A stretch of 64,000 bases of DNA from Bacillus sp. AFS088145. Its GTDB lineage: Bacteria > Bacillota > Bacilli > Bacillales > Bacillaceae_G. Positions 15,165 to 24,613 of this stretch are shown in pieces. Each line of letters starts with the position of its first letter. The stretch's first letter is position 1. The notes under the pieces were generated by a model. It was not told the DNA's origin. It ran no database searches and saw only the letters and a list, made by a program, of their open reading frames with translations. The DNA is taken from assembly GCF_002564465.1 (NCBI RefSeq), contig NZ_NUUX01000013.1, positions 318,466 to 382,465 on the forward strand, in the 5' to 3' direction. Position numbers and translations under genes: made by a program.

Positions 15165-18100
15165 CTATAATTCTACAATATGACCACCATCGAAAAAGTA
15201 AAGATATTTAGCTTTAACTAGTTTATCCATACCCGCTTCAATTGCCTTTGAATAAAGATCGAGTTGAACACCATATCTTCTAATTGCTTCTTGCTTCAAG
15301 GCATCGCTTGTTGCAAATGCTCCAGTTCGATCGGTTTTATAATCAATTAATATAACCTCGTCACCATCAATTAAAAGTAAATCAATGATCCCTTGGATTA
15401 ATACAACTTCCTCTTCATCTTCATCTTCCCAATCTTTATAAATTTCATTTGTTGAAACACCATAACTAAATGGTACTTCGCGCAGATTTTGATTTGAGTT
15501 TGCCACTATTTGACCAAGTTGTGATTGACAGAATTCAAAAATCTCCAAGCTATTTACTGCTTTCCCTTGCTCTTGGGTAATTAATTCTTTTAAAACCATA
15601 CTATCTATCTGATCAATGATGTCTTCATGAGATGAAACAAATTGATAATTTAGATTTTGCATAACAGCATGGGTAGCAGTTCCTTTTTCAGCTGGGTTCA
15701 TTTTTTGTTCTGACATAAACTTCGGTCTTTCGAGTGGAAAATCTTTTGTTTTAGTCGCTGTAAAACTTTGATTATACGGGTCTTCCTCTTGCATTTTTCT
15801 TTTTAATTCTGTAACAGATTGTTTTGGTCGATATAGAGTTGATTGTCTATGTTGATATTGCCAGTTTAATTGATTCTCTAGTTTTTCATGAAGCTCATCA
15901 TTGTTAATTTGAATCGGTTCTTTTGACTGGAAAGCTTGAAATACTTCGACTTTATTATTTTCTACTTCCTCAGCTTCCAATGATTGAATTGTAGAAGCAT
16001 CTACAATTAAATAATTCCAGCGACATGGGTAAAACTGAATTTCATTTTCTGTATGCCACAAATCATCTTCGAGTCTAATTGCATTACTAGAATCGTGCCG
16101 AATGATCGAAGGACCAATCCAATCAAGATAACTTTTAGCACCACTAATAATGTTTAATGGCAGTAGCCATTCTTTATGGTTTTCAACTTCCTTCCAACTT
16201 TCAATCATTTTTTGTGCATCTTTTACTTTACCTACTAAAATAATCTTTTCTCTTGCACGAGTTAATGCAACATAAAGAATTCGTAACTCCTCGGAAATTA
16301 ACTCTTCATGTTCCTTGCGCTTGATTGTTTCCTTCAAAAGAGTTGTATTAGTCGTACGATACGCAGGATGTACAAAATTCATACCTAAACCTAATTCCTT
16401 TTGTAAAATGAATTTTGCTCTTAAATCCTGCATATTAAATTGCTTAGATGTATTCACGACAAACACAACAGGAAACTCTAATCCCTTACTTTTATGGATT
16501 GTCATCATTTGGACGACATTTTCTTGATCACTTAAAATACGAACTTCATCTAGCTTTTCATCTCTTTCTTGCATACGATCTAAAAATCTTAAAAACTGAA
16601 ATAGACTTCTATAATTTGATTCTTCTAATGCTTTTGCACGATCAAATATCGTAATTAAATTTGCTTGCCTTTGTTTACCACCTGGTAACCCTCCAACAAA
16701 GTCATAGTATGTAGATTCCTTTAATACCTTCCAAATAAAGATTGAAAGTGTCTCCCTTTTAACGAGTCGTTTCCATTCCTTTATTTGTGAAAAGAAATTT
16801 ACTAATTTAATCGAAAGCTGTTTATGACGGTTTTCATAATTATTTAGATAATCTTGACATGCATCGTAAAACGATCCATTTTTATGATTAAGTCTAATCA
16901 TCGTTAATTCCGGTTCCGAAAGCCCTACAATTGGAGAACGTAGGACAGATGCAAGTGGAATATCTTGAATGGTGTTATCGATTAGCTTTAATAAATTTAA
17001 AAAGACAGCCACTTCAATTGTTTGAAATAAGTCCTTTGATTTCTCTGCATAAAGCGGTATACCTAGCGCTTTGCATTCTTCTATATACAAATCTGCATTC
17101 GATAGTGAACGGCCTAAAATAGCAATATCATTATATTTTACTGGTCTCATTTCTCCAGTCTTTTCCGTTACTAAATATCCACTTTCAACTAAATCCTTTA
17201 TCCTTCTTGCTACATACCTTGCCTCAATTTGTTCAAGCTTTTCTTCAACAAGATCATCATCTTCTTGTTCACTGTACTCAGGCTCATTTTCTTCTTCATC
17301 CGAATTCGTTAATAAGATTAATTCAGCAGCGCAATCTGAGTATTCAGGATAGCTCGCACCTAGCTTTAACATCGCATCTTCATCATACTCAATTCCACCA
17401 ATTTCTCTTCCCATAATTTGTTGAAAAATAAAATTGGTTGCATCTAATACTTCCGCTCTACTTCTAAAGTTCTTAGATAAATCGATTCTCAAGCCAGTTC
17501 TTTCATTTTTCTCTTTTTCATATAAATTGTATTTATTTATAAATAGCTGTGGTTCTGCTAATCGAAAGCGATAGATTGACTGCTTAACATCTCCAACCAT
17601 AAAAAGATTACCAGAAGCTCCTGTACCTTTTGTGATTAACCTTAAAATCGATTCTTGTACATAGTTCGTATCTTGGTATTCATCAACTAACACTTCGTTA
17701 AACTTTTCTTGATAAACTCTTGCAACTGATGAAGGTACTAATAAATCTTTTTCGTCTTTTTGCTTTAAAATTTCAAGTGCATAGTGTTCTAAATCATTGA
17801 AATCTAAAATTCCATTTTCTAATTTTGCTTCTTTAAATAACACGATGAAACGATTAACAAGTTCAAGTAACTTTTCAACTAAAGGCTTTAATTCACTTAT
17901 TTGTTTTAATTGAATGTCAATACTTCGACTAAAATACTTATCTCTTATATCATCAATCTTCTTTTTAACATCTTTTCGGAAATGCGCTACTAATTCCTTT
18001 TTCTGTTGATCTCCCTCTGTCTTTTTAATAGTGGGCAATCGATTAAATACTATTTTTTGTAGACCAACATGTATTTCTTCCCATGATTTTTCTGAAGCAT

Positions 18101-18911
18101 GGAATAAACATTCTAAATTACCATACTCCTCTTTAAACACTTCAGCATACTTGATTGGTCCATCAGGACTTTCTATTATTTCCAATGCTTGTTTATAAGT
18201 GTTTATACAAGCAAACATATCATCTTGAATAAATTTCTTAAGCTCTTGAATAAAAGGGATCTCATCAACAGGTTTACCGACTACATTATATTGATGAATG
18301 AATGCATTTAAAAACTCACTTGGGTTTGGGTTAGAAATTGCATGACGATATAGTTTTAATATTAATTTTGGTAAATCATTATCATCTCGATCACTAGTAT
18401 ATCGATCAACTAAATCAAAGAAGACTACATTAGATTCATCACTGTATTCTGACTCCATCAATTCTTCTAACACTTCATCCATCAGTAATTGAATCTCAAT
18501 TTCTTCTGCAGTACGGAAGTTTGGATCTAATTCTACCATATAGTAATTTGATCGAATGACTTCAGTACAAAAAGAGTGAATAGTTGAGATTGAAGCTTTA
18601 TTTAACAAAGAAGCTTGTTTCCTTAAATGATCAGATTCAGGATTATTTACAAGTTGTTTCTCTAATGCAATCCCGATTCTTTCTTTCATTTCCTGGGCAC
18701 TTGCTTTTGTAAAAGTAACAACAAGTAATTCATCAACATTTATTGGATTTTCATCACGAATGATTTTTTGAATAATTCGTTCAACAAGAACAGCCGTCTT
18801 TCCAGAACCAGCAGCAGCTGCTACAAGAATATCTGACCCTTCGAAATCAATCGCTTTTTGCTGGTCGACTGTCCATGTTGTTTTACTTGCGTTATTTTCT
18901 TCTTTACTCAT
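15165..18911 (-). CDS. addA: ATP-dependent helicase/nuclease AddA
   Basis: 1248-residue AddA subunit of the AddAB double-strand-break resection enzyme (B. subtilis AddA is 1232). N-terminal UvrD-like motifs: Q motif WTVDQQKAI, Walker A AAAGSGKTAVLVERI (about 32-46), Walker B VDEYQDTN (about 410), and the motif V/VI region MTIHKSKGLEFPVVFVVN with LYVALTRAREK. The C-terminal RecB-type nuclease carries GIIDLLL and DYKTDR. AddAB unwinds and trims DNA ends up to Chi for RecA loading. The gene overlaps the end of addB by 8 bp and has its own GAGGTGG ribosome binding site. Confidence 0.97.
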   Translation of the reverse strand: MSKEENNASKTTWTVDQQKAIDFEGSDILVAAAAGSGKTAVLVERIIQKIIRDENPINVDELLVVTFTKASAQEMKERIGIALEKQLVNNPESDHLRKQASLLNKASISTIHSFCTEVIRSNYYMVELDPNFRTAEEIEIQLLMDEVLEELMESEYSDESNVVFFDLVDRYTSDRDDNDLPKLILKLYRHAISNPNPSEFLNAFIHQYNVVGKPVDEIPFIQELKKFIQDDMFACINTYKQALEIIESPDGPIKYAEVFKEEYGNLECLFHASEKSWEEIHVGLQKIVFNRLPTIKKTEGDQQKKELVAHFRKDVKKKIDDIRDKYFSRSIDIQLKQISELKPLVEKLLELVNRFIVLFKEAKLENGILDFNDLEHYALEILKQKDEKDLLVPSSVARVYQEKFNEVLVDEYQDTNYVQESILRLITKGTGASGNLFMVGDVKQSIYRFRLAEPQLFINKYNLYEKEKNERTGLRIDLSKNFRSRAEVLDATNFIFQQIMGREIGGIEYDEDAMLKLGASYPEYSDCAAELILLTNSDEEENEPEYSEQEDDDLVEEKLEQIEARYVARRIKDLVESGYLVTEKTGEMRPVKYNDIAILGRSLSNADLYIEECKALGIPLYAEKSKDLFQTIEVAVFLNLLKLIDNTIQDIPLASVLRSPIVGLSEPELTMIRLNHKNGSFYDACQDYLNNYENRHKQLSIKLVNFFSQIKEWKRLVKRETLSIFIWKVLKESTYYDFVGGLPGGKQRQANLITIFDRAKALEESNYRSLFQFLRFLDRMQERDEKLDEVRILSDQENVVQMMTIHKSKGLEFPVVFVVNTSKQFNMQDLRAKFILQKELGLGMNFVHPAYRTTNTTLLKETIKRKEHEELISEELRILYVALTRAREKIILVGKVKDAQKMIESWKEVENHKEWLLPLNIISGAKSYLDWIGPSIIRHDSSNAIRLEDDLWHTENEIQFYPCRWNYLIVDASTIQSLEAEEVENNKVEVFQAFQSKEPIQINNDELHEKLENQLNWQYQHRQSTLYRPKQSVTELKRKMQEEDPYNQSFTATKTKDFPLERPKFMSEQKMNPAEKGTATHAVMQNLNYQFVSSHEDIIDQIDSMVLKELITQEQGKAVNSLEIFEFCQSQLGQIVANSNQNLREVPFSYGVSTNEIYKDWEDEDEEEVVLIQGIIDLLLIDGDEVILIDYKTDRTGAFATSDALKQEAIRRYGVQLDLYSKAIEAGMDKLVKAKYLYFFDGGHIVEL

Positions 18912-21900
18912 CTTTATTCACCACCTCGATCATTTTTTGTAATGCTTCGCTATCTTCTAAAGGAGGTAGAACACGATATTCATTTCCTTTTACATTCGCA
19001 TCAAATTGACATACTGATTGGTATGAGCAATATGTACATGGTATTTTATCCTTTTGCTGATATGGATTTGCTTCTACAAAACCTTTGTATATTTGCTGAC
19101 CAGCTTCAGTAAATTTTTGCTTTATATAATTCGTCATCATTGGGTATTGTTCAGGCTTTACCGTTTTTGAATATTTTGCCATGTACTCTCCGGTTTTTTT
19201 AAGCCTAATCGGTACAATTTTTGAAGAGCTTCCGTCTTGAATTAATGCTTCATCCATTAACGTATTGCTTTCACGATCTTCTAAAAGTAATCCATTCATT
19301 TTAAACTTTTTAAAGATCTCATCCTGAATTTCATCGAGTTCGATATTATTTTTAACTTTAACAATCGGATTTTGAACATGGAAATAAAGAATACCAGCAG
19401 GGTCCGCGTGTTTTCCAAGTAATGTTGTTGAATTTGCTACAGCTATATCTAAATATGTTAGTAACTGTAAAGCAAGTCCGTAGTAAACATCTGATAATTT
19501 TAATTCCTTTTTCGTTGATTTATAATCCAAAATTCGTAAGTAATCGCCTTTTTCACTTGTTGCTTTATCAATTCGGTCAATACGGCCATTTAATACCATT
19601 CTTCTCTTCCCATCAATCGGAAGTTCATAAGAATTTAACGGTTTACCCATACCAAATGGTACTTCTAAAGCAACAGGAACGAATTTACCTGCATGCTCTT
19701 GTTGACTTAAAATTGAGGATACTTTAGCAATAACATCCTTCATTTTTTTCTTTAAAAACATATATCGATTCGTACTTAACAAAATCTCACGTTGAAACTT
19801 TGGAGAGATTTCATCTACTACTTTTGCTGCTAATTCATCACATTCTGAATTCGTTAAACTACTCCAGCTTTTCCCGGTCTGTAAAAGATTCTCTCCAATA
19901 ATTGTTAAAGCACTATGGAATAATTGCCCCATATCAAATGATTCAAACTTATAAATTTCACGTTCTTGTAGTTTTAAACCGTAACGTGCAAAATGGGCAT
20001 ATGCGCATTGATGGAAAAGCTCGATACGTGATACCGATCCACTCAATTCTTCCCCATATAATTCTGTACTTAAATCTTCTCCAAGATCTTTCGCGACATT
20101 GTTATACATTACACTACTTATTACTTTATACAGTTTATCTTTTGAATCAGAATTTTCTCGTAAGACATTATAAAGCGTCCACCATAAATCCATATTCGTT
20201 TCAGTTTCCCTAGTCGACCAAACTTGAAGCTGAGATACTAAATTCGTAAACGCTGTACCATAATTTGTAATAGCTGTTAACTGTTCTTCTACGGAACTAA
20301 ATGTTAGGTCTCCACTTTCAAATCGTTGATGTATATTTGGAAAAATCGATTTTATCCTTTGAATGAGACTTGATGGGGCAAGACTTTTCCCATCATCACT
20401 TGCTAACGGATAACTAATGATTAACTCATGACTTGCTCGATTAATTCCAGTATAGATATTAAAATTTTCTACAAATAATTGGTGCTTACTTGTTGGTGCT
20501 ACTTCTACACCAAATGATTGTAAAAACTCTCGGGCAGTATCGCCTAATAATCCGTCTTCATTAGCCTTCCTTGGAATAACCCCTTCATTTACACCAATGA
20601 TATAAGCACACTTTACATTTTGTAATCTTGAATGATCAAAATTAGCTATGTTTACTTGATCTAATGATGCAGGAACATTCGCAAATTCAAGTGATTGAAA
20701 ACCAGTTTGAAGAATCTCAAAAAATGTTTTACGTGACAGTTTTTCTTCTCCAATTAATTCAACGCATTCATCTAAAAGTTGAATAAACCCTTTCCAAACT
20801 TGCTCATGATCCTTACTTTCAATTAAATTTGATCGATTTTCAGCATCATCCTTTAAACGTTGAAGCTTCCTTGAAATATCTAGTGATTCAACAAATTCAT
20901 ACAATGCTACACACATTTCTCTCGCATTTTTTGCTTGCTTTAGATTGCTTTGAAATGTCAGAATTGGCTTTACTAATAAATCTCTTACTGAATTGATTAA
21001 TGCCTCGAATTCTAACTCTTCATTTGTTATCCCTCTATCAATACCTTCAGTTGAGCGATACTTTCGATACTTCCATGGCTCTTCGATCGTCCACCTTTTT
21101 CCTTGCTTACCATACGCTATGCAATAATTCTCAAATAACTCGAGCTGTTCACGATTCTTATCACGATTACTTTCGAATGGATAAACCAATTCCGTTTTAT
21201 ACGCATTGAAAACTGATTCATATCGCCAATTTTTTTGAATGATATCAAAAGTAGCTTGTAAAAACGTAAATAATGGATGCGTTAGCATTGAACGCTTTTC
21301 TTCTATGAAAATGGGTATTTCGTACGCATGAAAAATAGTTGAGATCAAGTGTGAATAAGAATCTCCATTTCTTAAGAAAATGGCTATATCACGATAACGA
21401 TATCCTTGATCTCGTACCTTATTAATAATATCTTTCGCAATCCCATTTACTTCGGCTCGACGATTAGATGCCGACATAATCTTAATTCCATCTGATTCAA
21501 ACGAAGGCTTAACTGGTCTATTATCAAAATTCGTTTCGAAATACTTCAAATCATTCGATTGATTTCTAAAGTTATAATGACAAATAACAGGTTGCTCTAT
21601 TGTTTGCTTTGTATTTAAAGCAATCTCTTTAATTTGTTGATATAGAAGCGCTGGTTTATAAAATAAATTTAATTCATGTGGTAAAAAATCATCATACGGC
21701 CGGTCGATTGTTAGAGAGAAATTTACCTCACTACAATATCTCATTAGCTCCTCAACTACATTTCGCTCTTGAGGTGCCAAGTCATAATATCCATCTATAT
21801 AAATAATACTGTCTTTTATATAATCACTTTTAGGTAATTCTTGAATCAACAAATTTAAATAGTCTTCTGAATCAAGATACTTATCTTTCATATATGTATT

Positions 21901-22410
21901 AAAAGCCTCAAACACTATTTGAATATCATTTATCTTTTGTTGAATAAAGAGATGATCCTTTGATGAATCTTGCTCCATTTGTAAAATAACGGAAGATAAT
22001 TCATCTGAAGAAACTTGAAAACCTTTAAACTCAGCAATAAGACCCGTTAGTTCCTTATAAAATCCTTGTCGATCAGCAACGTGATGAAAAACGTTCAGTT
22101 CTTCTTTCTTTTCTTCAATAATCTTTCGAAGAATCATAGAAATTCCAATTTCACCAATATGAATCCGACTGATTCCTCCTGTTTCTTGTAAAACCTTCCA
22201 AGCTAATCGAGTAAAACTAAAAACTTGGGAATTAATAATTGCCTTCTTTTCCTGCCTTTTAACTAATTCATATTCCATCTGAAAGGTCATTTGGTCAGGT
22301 ACAATAAAGATGATATTTTTTGTTTCATTCTTTAATCTATTTGTTATTTCTTTTAAAATGTGATGCGTTTTTCCACTTCCTGCACGTCCTAATATAAATT
22401 GAAACGACAT
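18904..22410 (-). CDS. addB: ATP-dependent nuclease subunit AddB
   Basis: 1168-residue AddB (B. subtilis 1166). The N-terminus has the Walker A loop GRAGSGKTHHIL, the helicase-like middle is the inactivated domain known in the family, and the C-terminus is a RecB-type nuclease with LDYKST. Iron-sulfur cysteines are visible as one in FHQCAYAHFARYGL and three in PCTYCSYQSVC, matching the AddB 4Fe-4S arrangement. Together with AddA it makes the Chi-regulated end-resection complex. AAGGAGGGG precedes the ATG, and the next gene upstream, sip, lies about 100 bp away behind a possible terminator. Confidence 0.97.
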   Translation of the reverse strand: MSFQFILGRAGSGKTHHILKEITNRLKNETKNIIFIVPDQMTFQMEYELVKRQEKKAIINSQVFSFTRLAWKVLQETGGISRIHIGEIGISMILRKIIEEKKEELNVFHHVADRQGFYKELTGLIAEFKGFQVSSDELSSVILQMEQDSSKDHLFIQQKINDIQIVFEAFNTYMKDKYLDSEDYLNLLIQELPKSDYIKDSIIYIDGYYDLAPQERNVVEELMRYCSEVNFSLTIDRPYDDFLPHELNLFYKPALLYQQIKEIALNTKQTIEQPVICHYNFRNQSNDLKYFETNFDNRPVKPSFESDGIKIMSASNRRAEVNGIAKDIINKVRDQGYRYRDIAIFLRNGDSYSHLISTIFHAYEIPIFIEEKRSMLTHPLFTFLQATFDIIQKNWRYESVFNAYKTELVYPFESNRDKNREQLELFENYCIAYGKQGKRWTIEEPWKYRKYRSTEGIDRGITNEELEFEALINSVRDLLVKPILTFQSNLKQAKNAREMCVALYEFVESLDISRKLQRLKDDAENRSNLIESKDHEQVWKGFIQLLDECVELIGEEKLSRKTFFEILQTGFQSLEFANVPASLDQVNIANFDHSRLQNVKCAYIIGVNEGVIPRKANEDGLLGDTAREFLQSFGVEVAPTSKHQLFVENFNIYTGINRASHELIISYPLASDDGKSLAPSSLIQRIKSIFPNIHQRFESGDLTFSSVEEQLTAITNYGTAFTNLVSQLQVWSTRETETNMDLWWTLYNVLRENSDSKDKLYKVISSVMYNNVAKDLGEDLSTELYGEELSGSVSRIELFHQCAYAHFARYGLKLQEREIYKFESFDMGQLFHSALTIIGENLLQTGKSWSSLTNSECDELAAKVVDEISPKFQREILLSTNRYMFLKKKMKDVIAKVSSILSQQEHAGKFVPVALEVPFGMGKPLNSYELPIDGKRRMVLNGRIDRIDKATSEKGDYLRILDYKSTKKELKLSDVYYGLALQLLTYLDIAVANSTTLLGKHADPAGILYFHVQNPIVKVKNNIELDEIQDEIFKKFKMNGLLLEDRESNTLMDEALIQDGSSSKIVPIRLKKTGEYMAKYSKTVKPEQYPMMTNYIKQKFTEAGQQIYKGFVEANPYQQKDKIPCTYCSYQSVCQFDANVKGNEYRVLPPLEDSEALQKMIEVVNKDE

Positions 22411-22484
22411 AAAAATCCCCTCCTTAATGTATTAGAATAATGGTTGTTGTTTAGTAAAAAAGTGTGTTTAAATGTCTACCTAAT

Positions 22485-22508
22485 AAGAAAAGCCCCCATA
22501 AGGAGCTT
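22485..22508 (-). terminator. Possible terminator after the signal peptidase gene
   Basis: Minus-strand AGCTCC / GGGGGCT hairpin followed by TTTTCTT. Weak but correctly placed. Confidence 0.5.
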
Positions 22509-23058
22509 ATTTGTTAAAATTCGTATTCAAACTTGAAAGTGGCCAATAAAGTAGGTCGACCTTCCCTACAATTTTATCAATTTTTACAAATCCAAACAAA
22601 CGACTGTCATAACTTTTTGGTCGATTGTCCCCTTCAACAAAAACATAGCCTGGTGGAACTTTCGTTTTACCTGTAACTTCATTTAAATTAAAATCAGGTG
22701 TAAAAGCTGTTCCTTTTAAAGAACTCTTGTAATCATTTAAATATGGTTCATTCCATTTTTTATTATTTACATAAAGCTGATCATTTTTATATTCAATTGA
22801 ATCACCAGGTAATCCAATCACACGTTTAACATAATCTTCTTGCTTATTTGCATGAAATACAATTACGTCAAATCTGTTAATATCACCAATTTCATATCCA
22901 AATTTATTTATAACTAGTAAGTTTCCATCCTTTAAGGTTGGCATCATAGATTCTCCATCAACTACATATGTAGAAAATAAGAACGTTCTTACAATAAAAG
23001 CAATTGCAATCCCAATAATGATCGCTTTTCCCCAGTCAAATACTTCTTTTCTTAGCAT
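22507..23058 (-). CDS. Type I signal peptidase (SipV/SipS-like)
   Basis: 183-residue prokaryotic-type signal peptidase I. One N-terminal membrane helix (about 10-30) precedes the catalytic domain with nucleophile S37 in GESMMPTL, general base K78 in YVKRVIGLPGD, and the box E sequence GDNRPKSYDSRLFG. It removes signal peptides from secreted pre-proteins on the outer face of the membrane. In B. subtilis sipV occupies this place next to yhjE and addB, so SipV is the likely orthologue. The start ATG follows GGGAGAG. Confidence 0.92.
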   Translation of the reverse strand: MLRKEVFDWGKAIIIGIAIAFIVRTFLFSTYVVDGESMMPTLKDGNLLVINKFGYEIGDINRFDVIVFHANKQEDYVKRVIGLPGDSIEYKNDQLYVNNKKWNEPYLNDYKSSLKGTAFTPDFNLNEVTGKTKVPPGYVFVEGDNRPKSYDSRLFGFVKIDKIVGKVDLLYWPLSSLNTNFNK

Positions 23059-23091
23059 AAAGTTGCTCTCTCCCTTTTGAGTAATAATGCT

Positions 23092-23733
23092 TTATTGCTC
23101 ATCAGATGATCGAGGCGCACTCCTTTTCTCTGTTGTTTTTCCTTTGATGTCCATACGTTTCTCAATCACTTTTCCAACTATCCATAATACGAATATAAAA
23201 ATTCCTATGTACAATGCTTTAATCGGTTTTTGAAACACTGAAGTTAAATCTTTCCCTAAATAACTAATCATCGCAATCATAGTAAACTTTCCAAGTACTA
23301 ATGCAATTAGAAATTGCGATATTTTAATACGTGACAAACCGGCTACTATATTTATTAAAAAAGATGGTGAAAACGGAAATGCAAACATAATAAAAATTGG
23401 ACCAAATCCCCTTTTTTCAATCCACCCTATTGATGATTCTACTTTCTTATGCTTACTTACAAATGAAAAAAATCGTTTCTGACCAAATTTTCTAACAACA
23501 TAGAATAGTAAAATGGAACCTAAGCAAGAACCAATCCATGAATATAAAAAACCTAATAAAGGACCAAATGCTGCTGCATTAGCAAATACAAAAATGACCA
23601 AAGGTAAAACTGGACAAATTGCTTCAATAAAAGGGATTGATATTCCAACTAATGGACCATAGTCTTTGTATTGTTGAATGAGATGTAAAAAATGTTCTTC
23701 TGTAAAAAAAGCCTTTAAGTCAAAAACGTTCAT
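23092..23733 (-). CDS. yhjE: VTT-domain (DedA/TVP38-type) membrane protein, YhjE-like
   Basis: 213-residue multi-pass membrane protein of the TVP38/TMEM64 (VTT) family. Typical segments are the re-entrant YGPLVGISIPFIEAICPVLPLVIF and FGPLLGFLYSWIGSCLGS, and GFGPIFIMFAFPFSPSFLINIVAG. Family members are thought to act in lipid scrambling or undecaprenyl-phosphate flipping; no substrate can be assigned here. It lies 33 bp upstream of the signal peptidase on the same strand, likely co-transcribed, as yhjE-sipV in B. subtilis. The C-terminal tail is short and charged. Confidence 0.85.
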   Translation of the reverse strand: MNVFDLKAFFTEEHFLHLIQQYKDYGPLVGISIPFIEAICPVLPLVIFVFANAAAFGPLLGFLYSWIGSCLGSILLFYVVRKFGQKRFFSFVSKHKKVESSIGWIEKRGFGPIFIMFAFPFSPSFLINIVAGLSRIKISQFLIALVLGKFTMIAMISYLGKDLTSVFQKPIKALYIGIFIFVLWIVGKVIEKRMDIKGKTTEKRSAPRSSDEQ

Positions 23734-23942
23734 TTAAATATGAATCTCTCCTTAAGCCGTATTTCTAAATAGATATCCTTACTGTTAACATTATCACATA
23801 TAACTATTTATTCAATAATAATAAATGATTCTAACTAGTATTTTTTGTAATAATTTGACTGATTATCTTATAAATATTTTCTTACTAATTTTTTCCTAAT
23901 GATGCTTAATGTAATTCTAATAAACTATCTTTGAATAAATAA

Positions 23943-23976
23943 AAAAACTACTTCACTGAATGGAAAAGTAGTTTCG
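23943..23976. terminator. Terminator-like hairpin upstream of yhjE
   Basis: AAACTACTT / AAGTAGTTT separated by 12 nt, in an 880-bp gap with no gene. Confidence 0.4.
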
Positions 23977-24040
23977 TGTATAGACAAAGTCCTAATAACT
24001 TGATTTTCAGACTGAAATTGTCAATTAAATAAGTCATGTC

Positions 24041-24175
24041 TTGTTGATTTCCACTACGGGATACTCGCTTTTCGTGGGGAGAGAGGTGAGCCTCCTCGTA
24101 CCTGCGGGGTCTCACCCTTCCTGCAATCTCCCATAGGAGTCGAGCATCCTTTCGTTCCAATCAATTCATCTAAAA
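24041..24175 (-). repeat. Palindromic Bacillales intergenic repeat, copy 1
   Basis: A 130-bp GC-richer element. Its ends read TTGTTGATTTCCACTACGGG on one side and CTTTCGTTCCAATCAATTCA on the other, with GAGGTGAGCCTCCTCGTACC between. From memory the same kind of element is scattered in many Bacillus/Lysinibacillus genomes and is often mis-annotated as a short protein on the strand that begins MERKDARLL. It has strong internal complementarity. The frame here is not considered a gene. A decayed second copy lies at 49.3 kb. Confidence 0.7.
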
Positions 24176-24208
24176 AAGTAATTCCTTAAAAGATTTAGAA
24201 GAAGATTC

Positions 24209-24265
24209 AAAAATTGCAAATAAAAAGCACTACATAAAAAGCAGTAAAGCTGTAAATAAAGCCAC
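24209..24265 (-). repeat. Fragment of the TTTATTTGCA repeat, minus orientation
   Basis: On the minus strand this stretch reads as three loosely spaced copies of TTTTTATTTGCA-like units (TTTATTTACAG, TTTTTATGTAG, TTTTTATTTGCA). Their spacing is less regular than in the two main arrays. The remaining bases to 24475 are AT rich with no feature seen. Confidence 0.45.
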
Positions 24266-24475
24266 GAATACTGAAGAAAAAAAAAACTAAAAATAGAGAA
24301 ATAATATTAAAAATCAACAAACAAAAACAACTCTATACCTAGGAAGTATTAAAACTTCAATCCTAGAATCAACTACGAAAACGTTAAAGATAAATATAGA
24401 TGAAAACAAAATCTATGTTAAATTATATTATTTTTCTTATTGGCTCTGTTAATTTAAAATGTTGATTTTTGAAAT

Positions 24476-24505
24476 AAAAAAGAGGCTGTCAAATTAGACA
24501 GCCTA
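24476..24505 (-). terminator. Terminator of the ArsB/NhaD-type transporter gene
   Basis: Minus-strand AGGCTGTC / GACAGCCT hairpin followed by CTTTTTT, about 110 bp past the stop codon. Confidence 0.7.
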
Positions 24506-24613
24506 TAGGAATTCTTATCTATATCGATTTTCTGCTTTACCTTTGTCTCTCCATTAATTCCAACTATCATTGTTTAAAATAGCTCCTACATTAGAAGCAA
24601 TTAAATCTCTGTA

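Noticed and set aside
23948-24160. 70-residue frame beginning MERKDARLL
   Set aside because: It lies within the palindromic intergenic repeat, has no ribosome binding site, and is a known type of spurious annotation.
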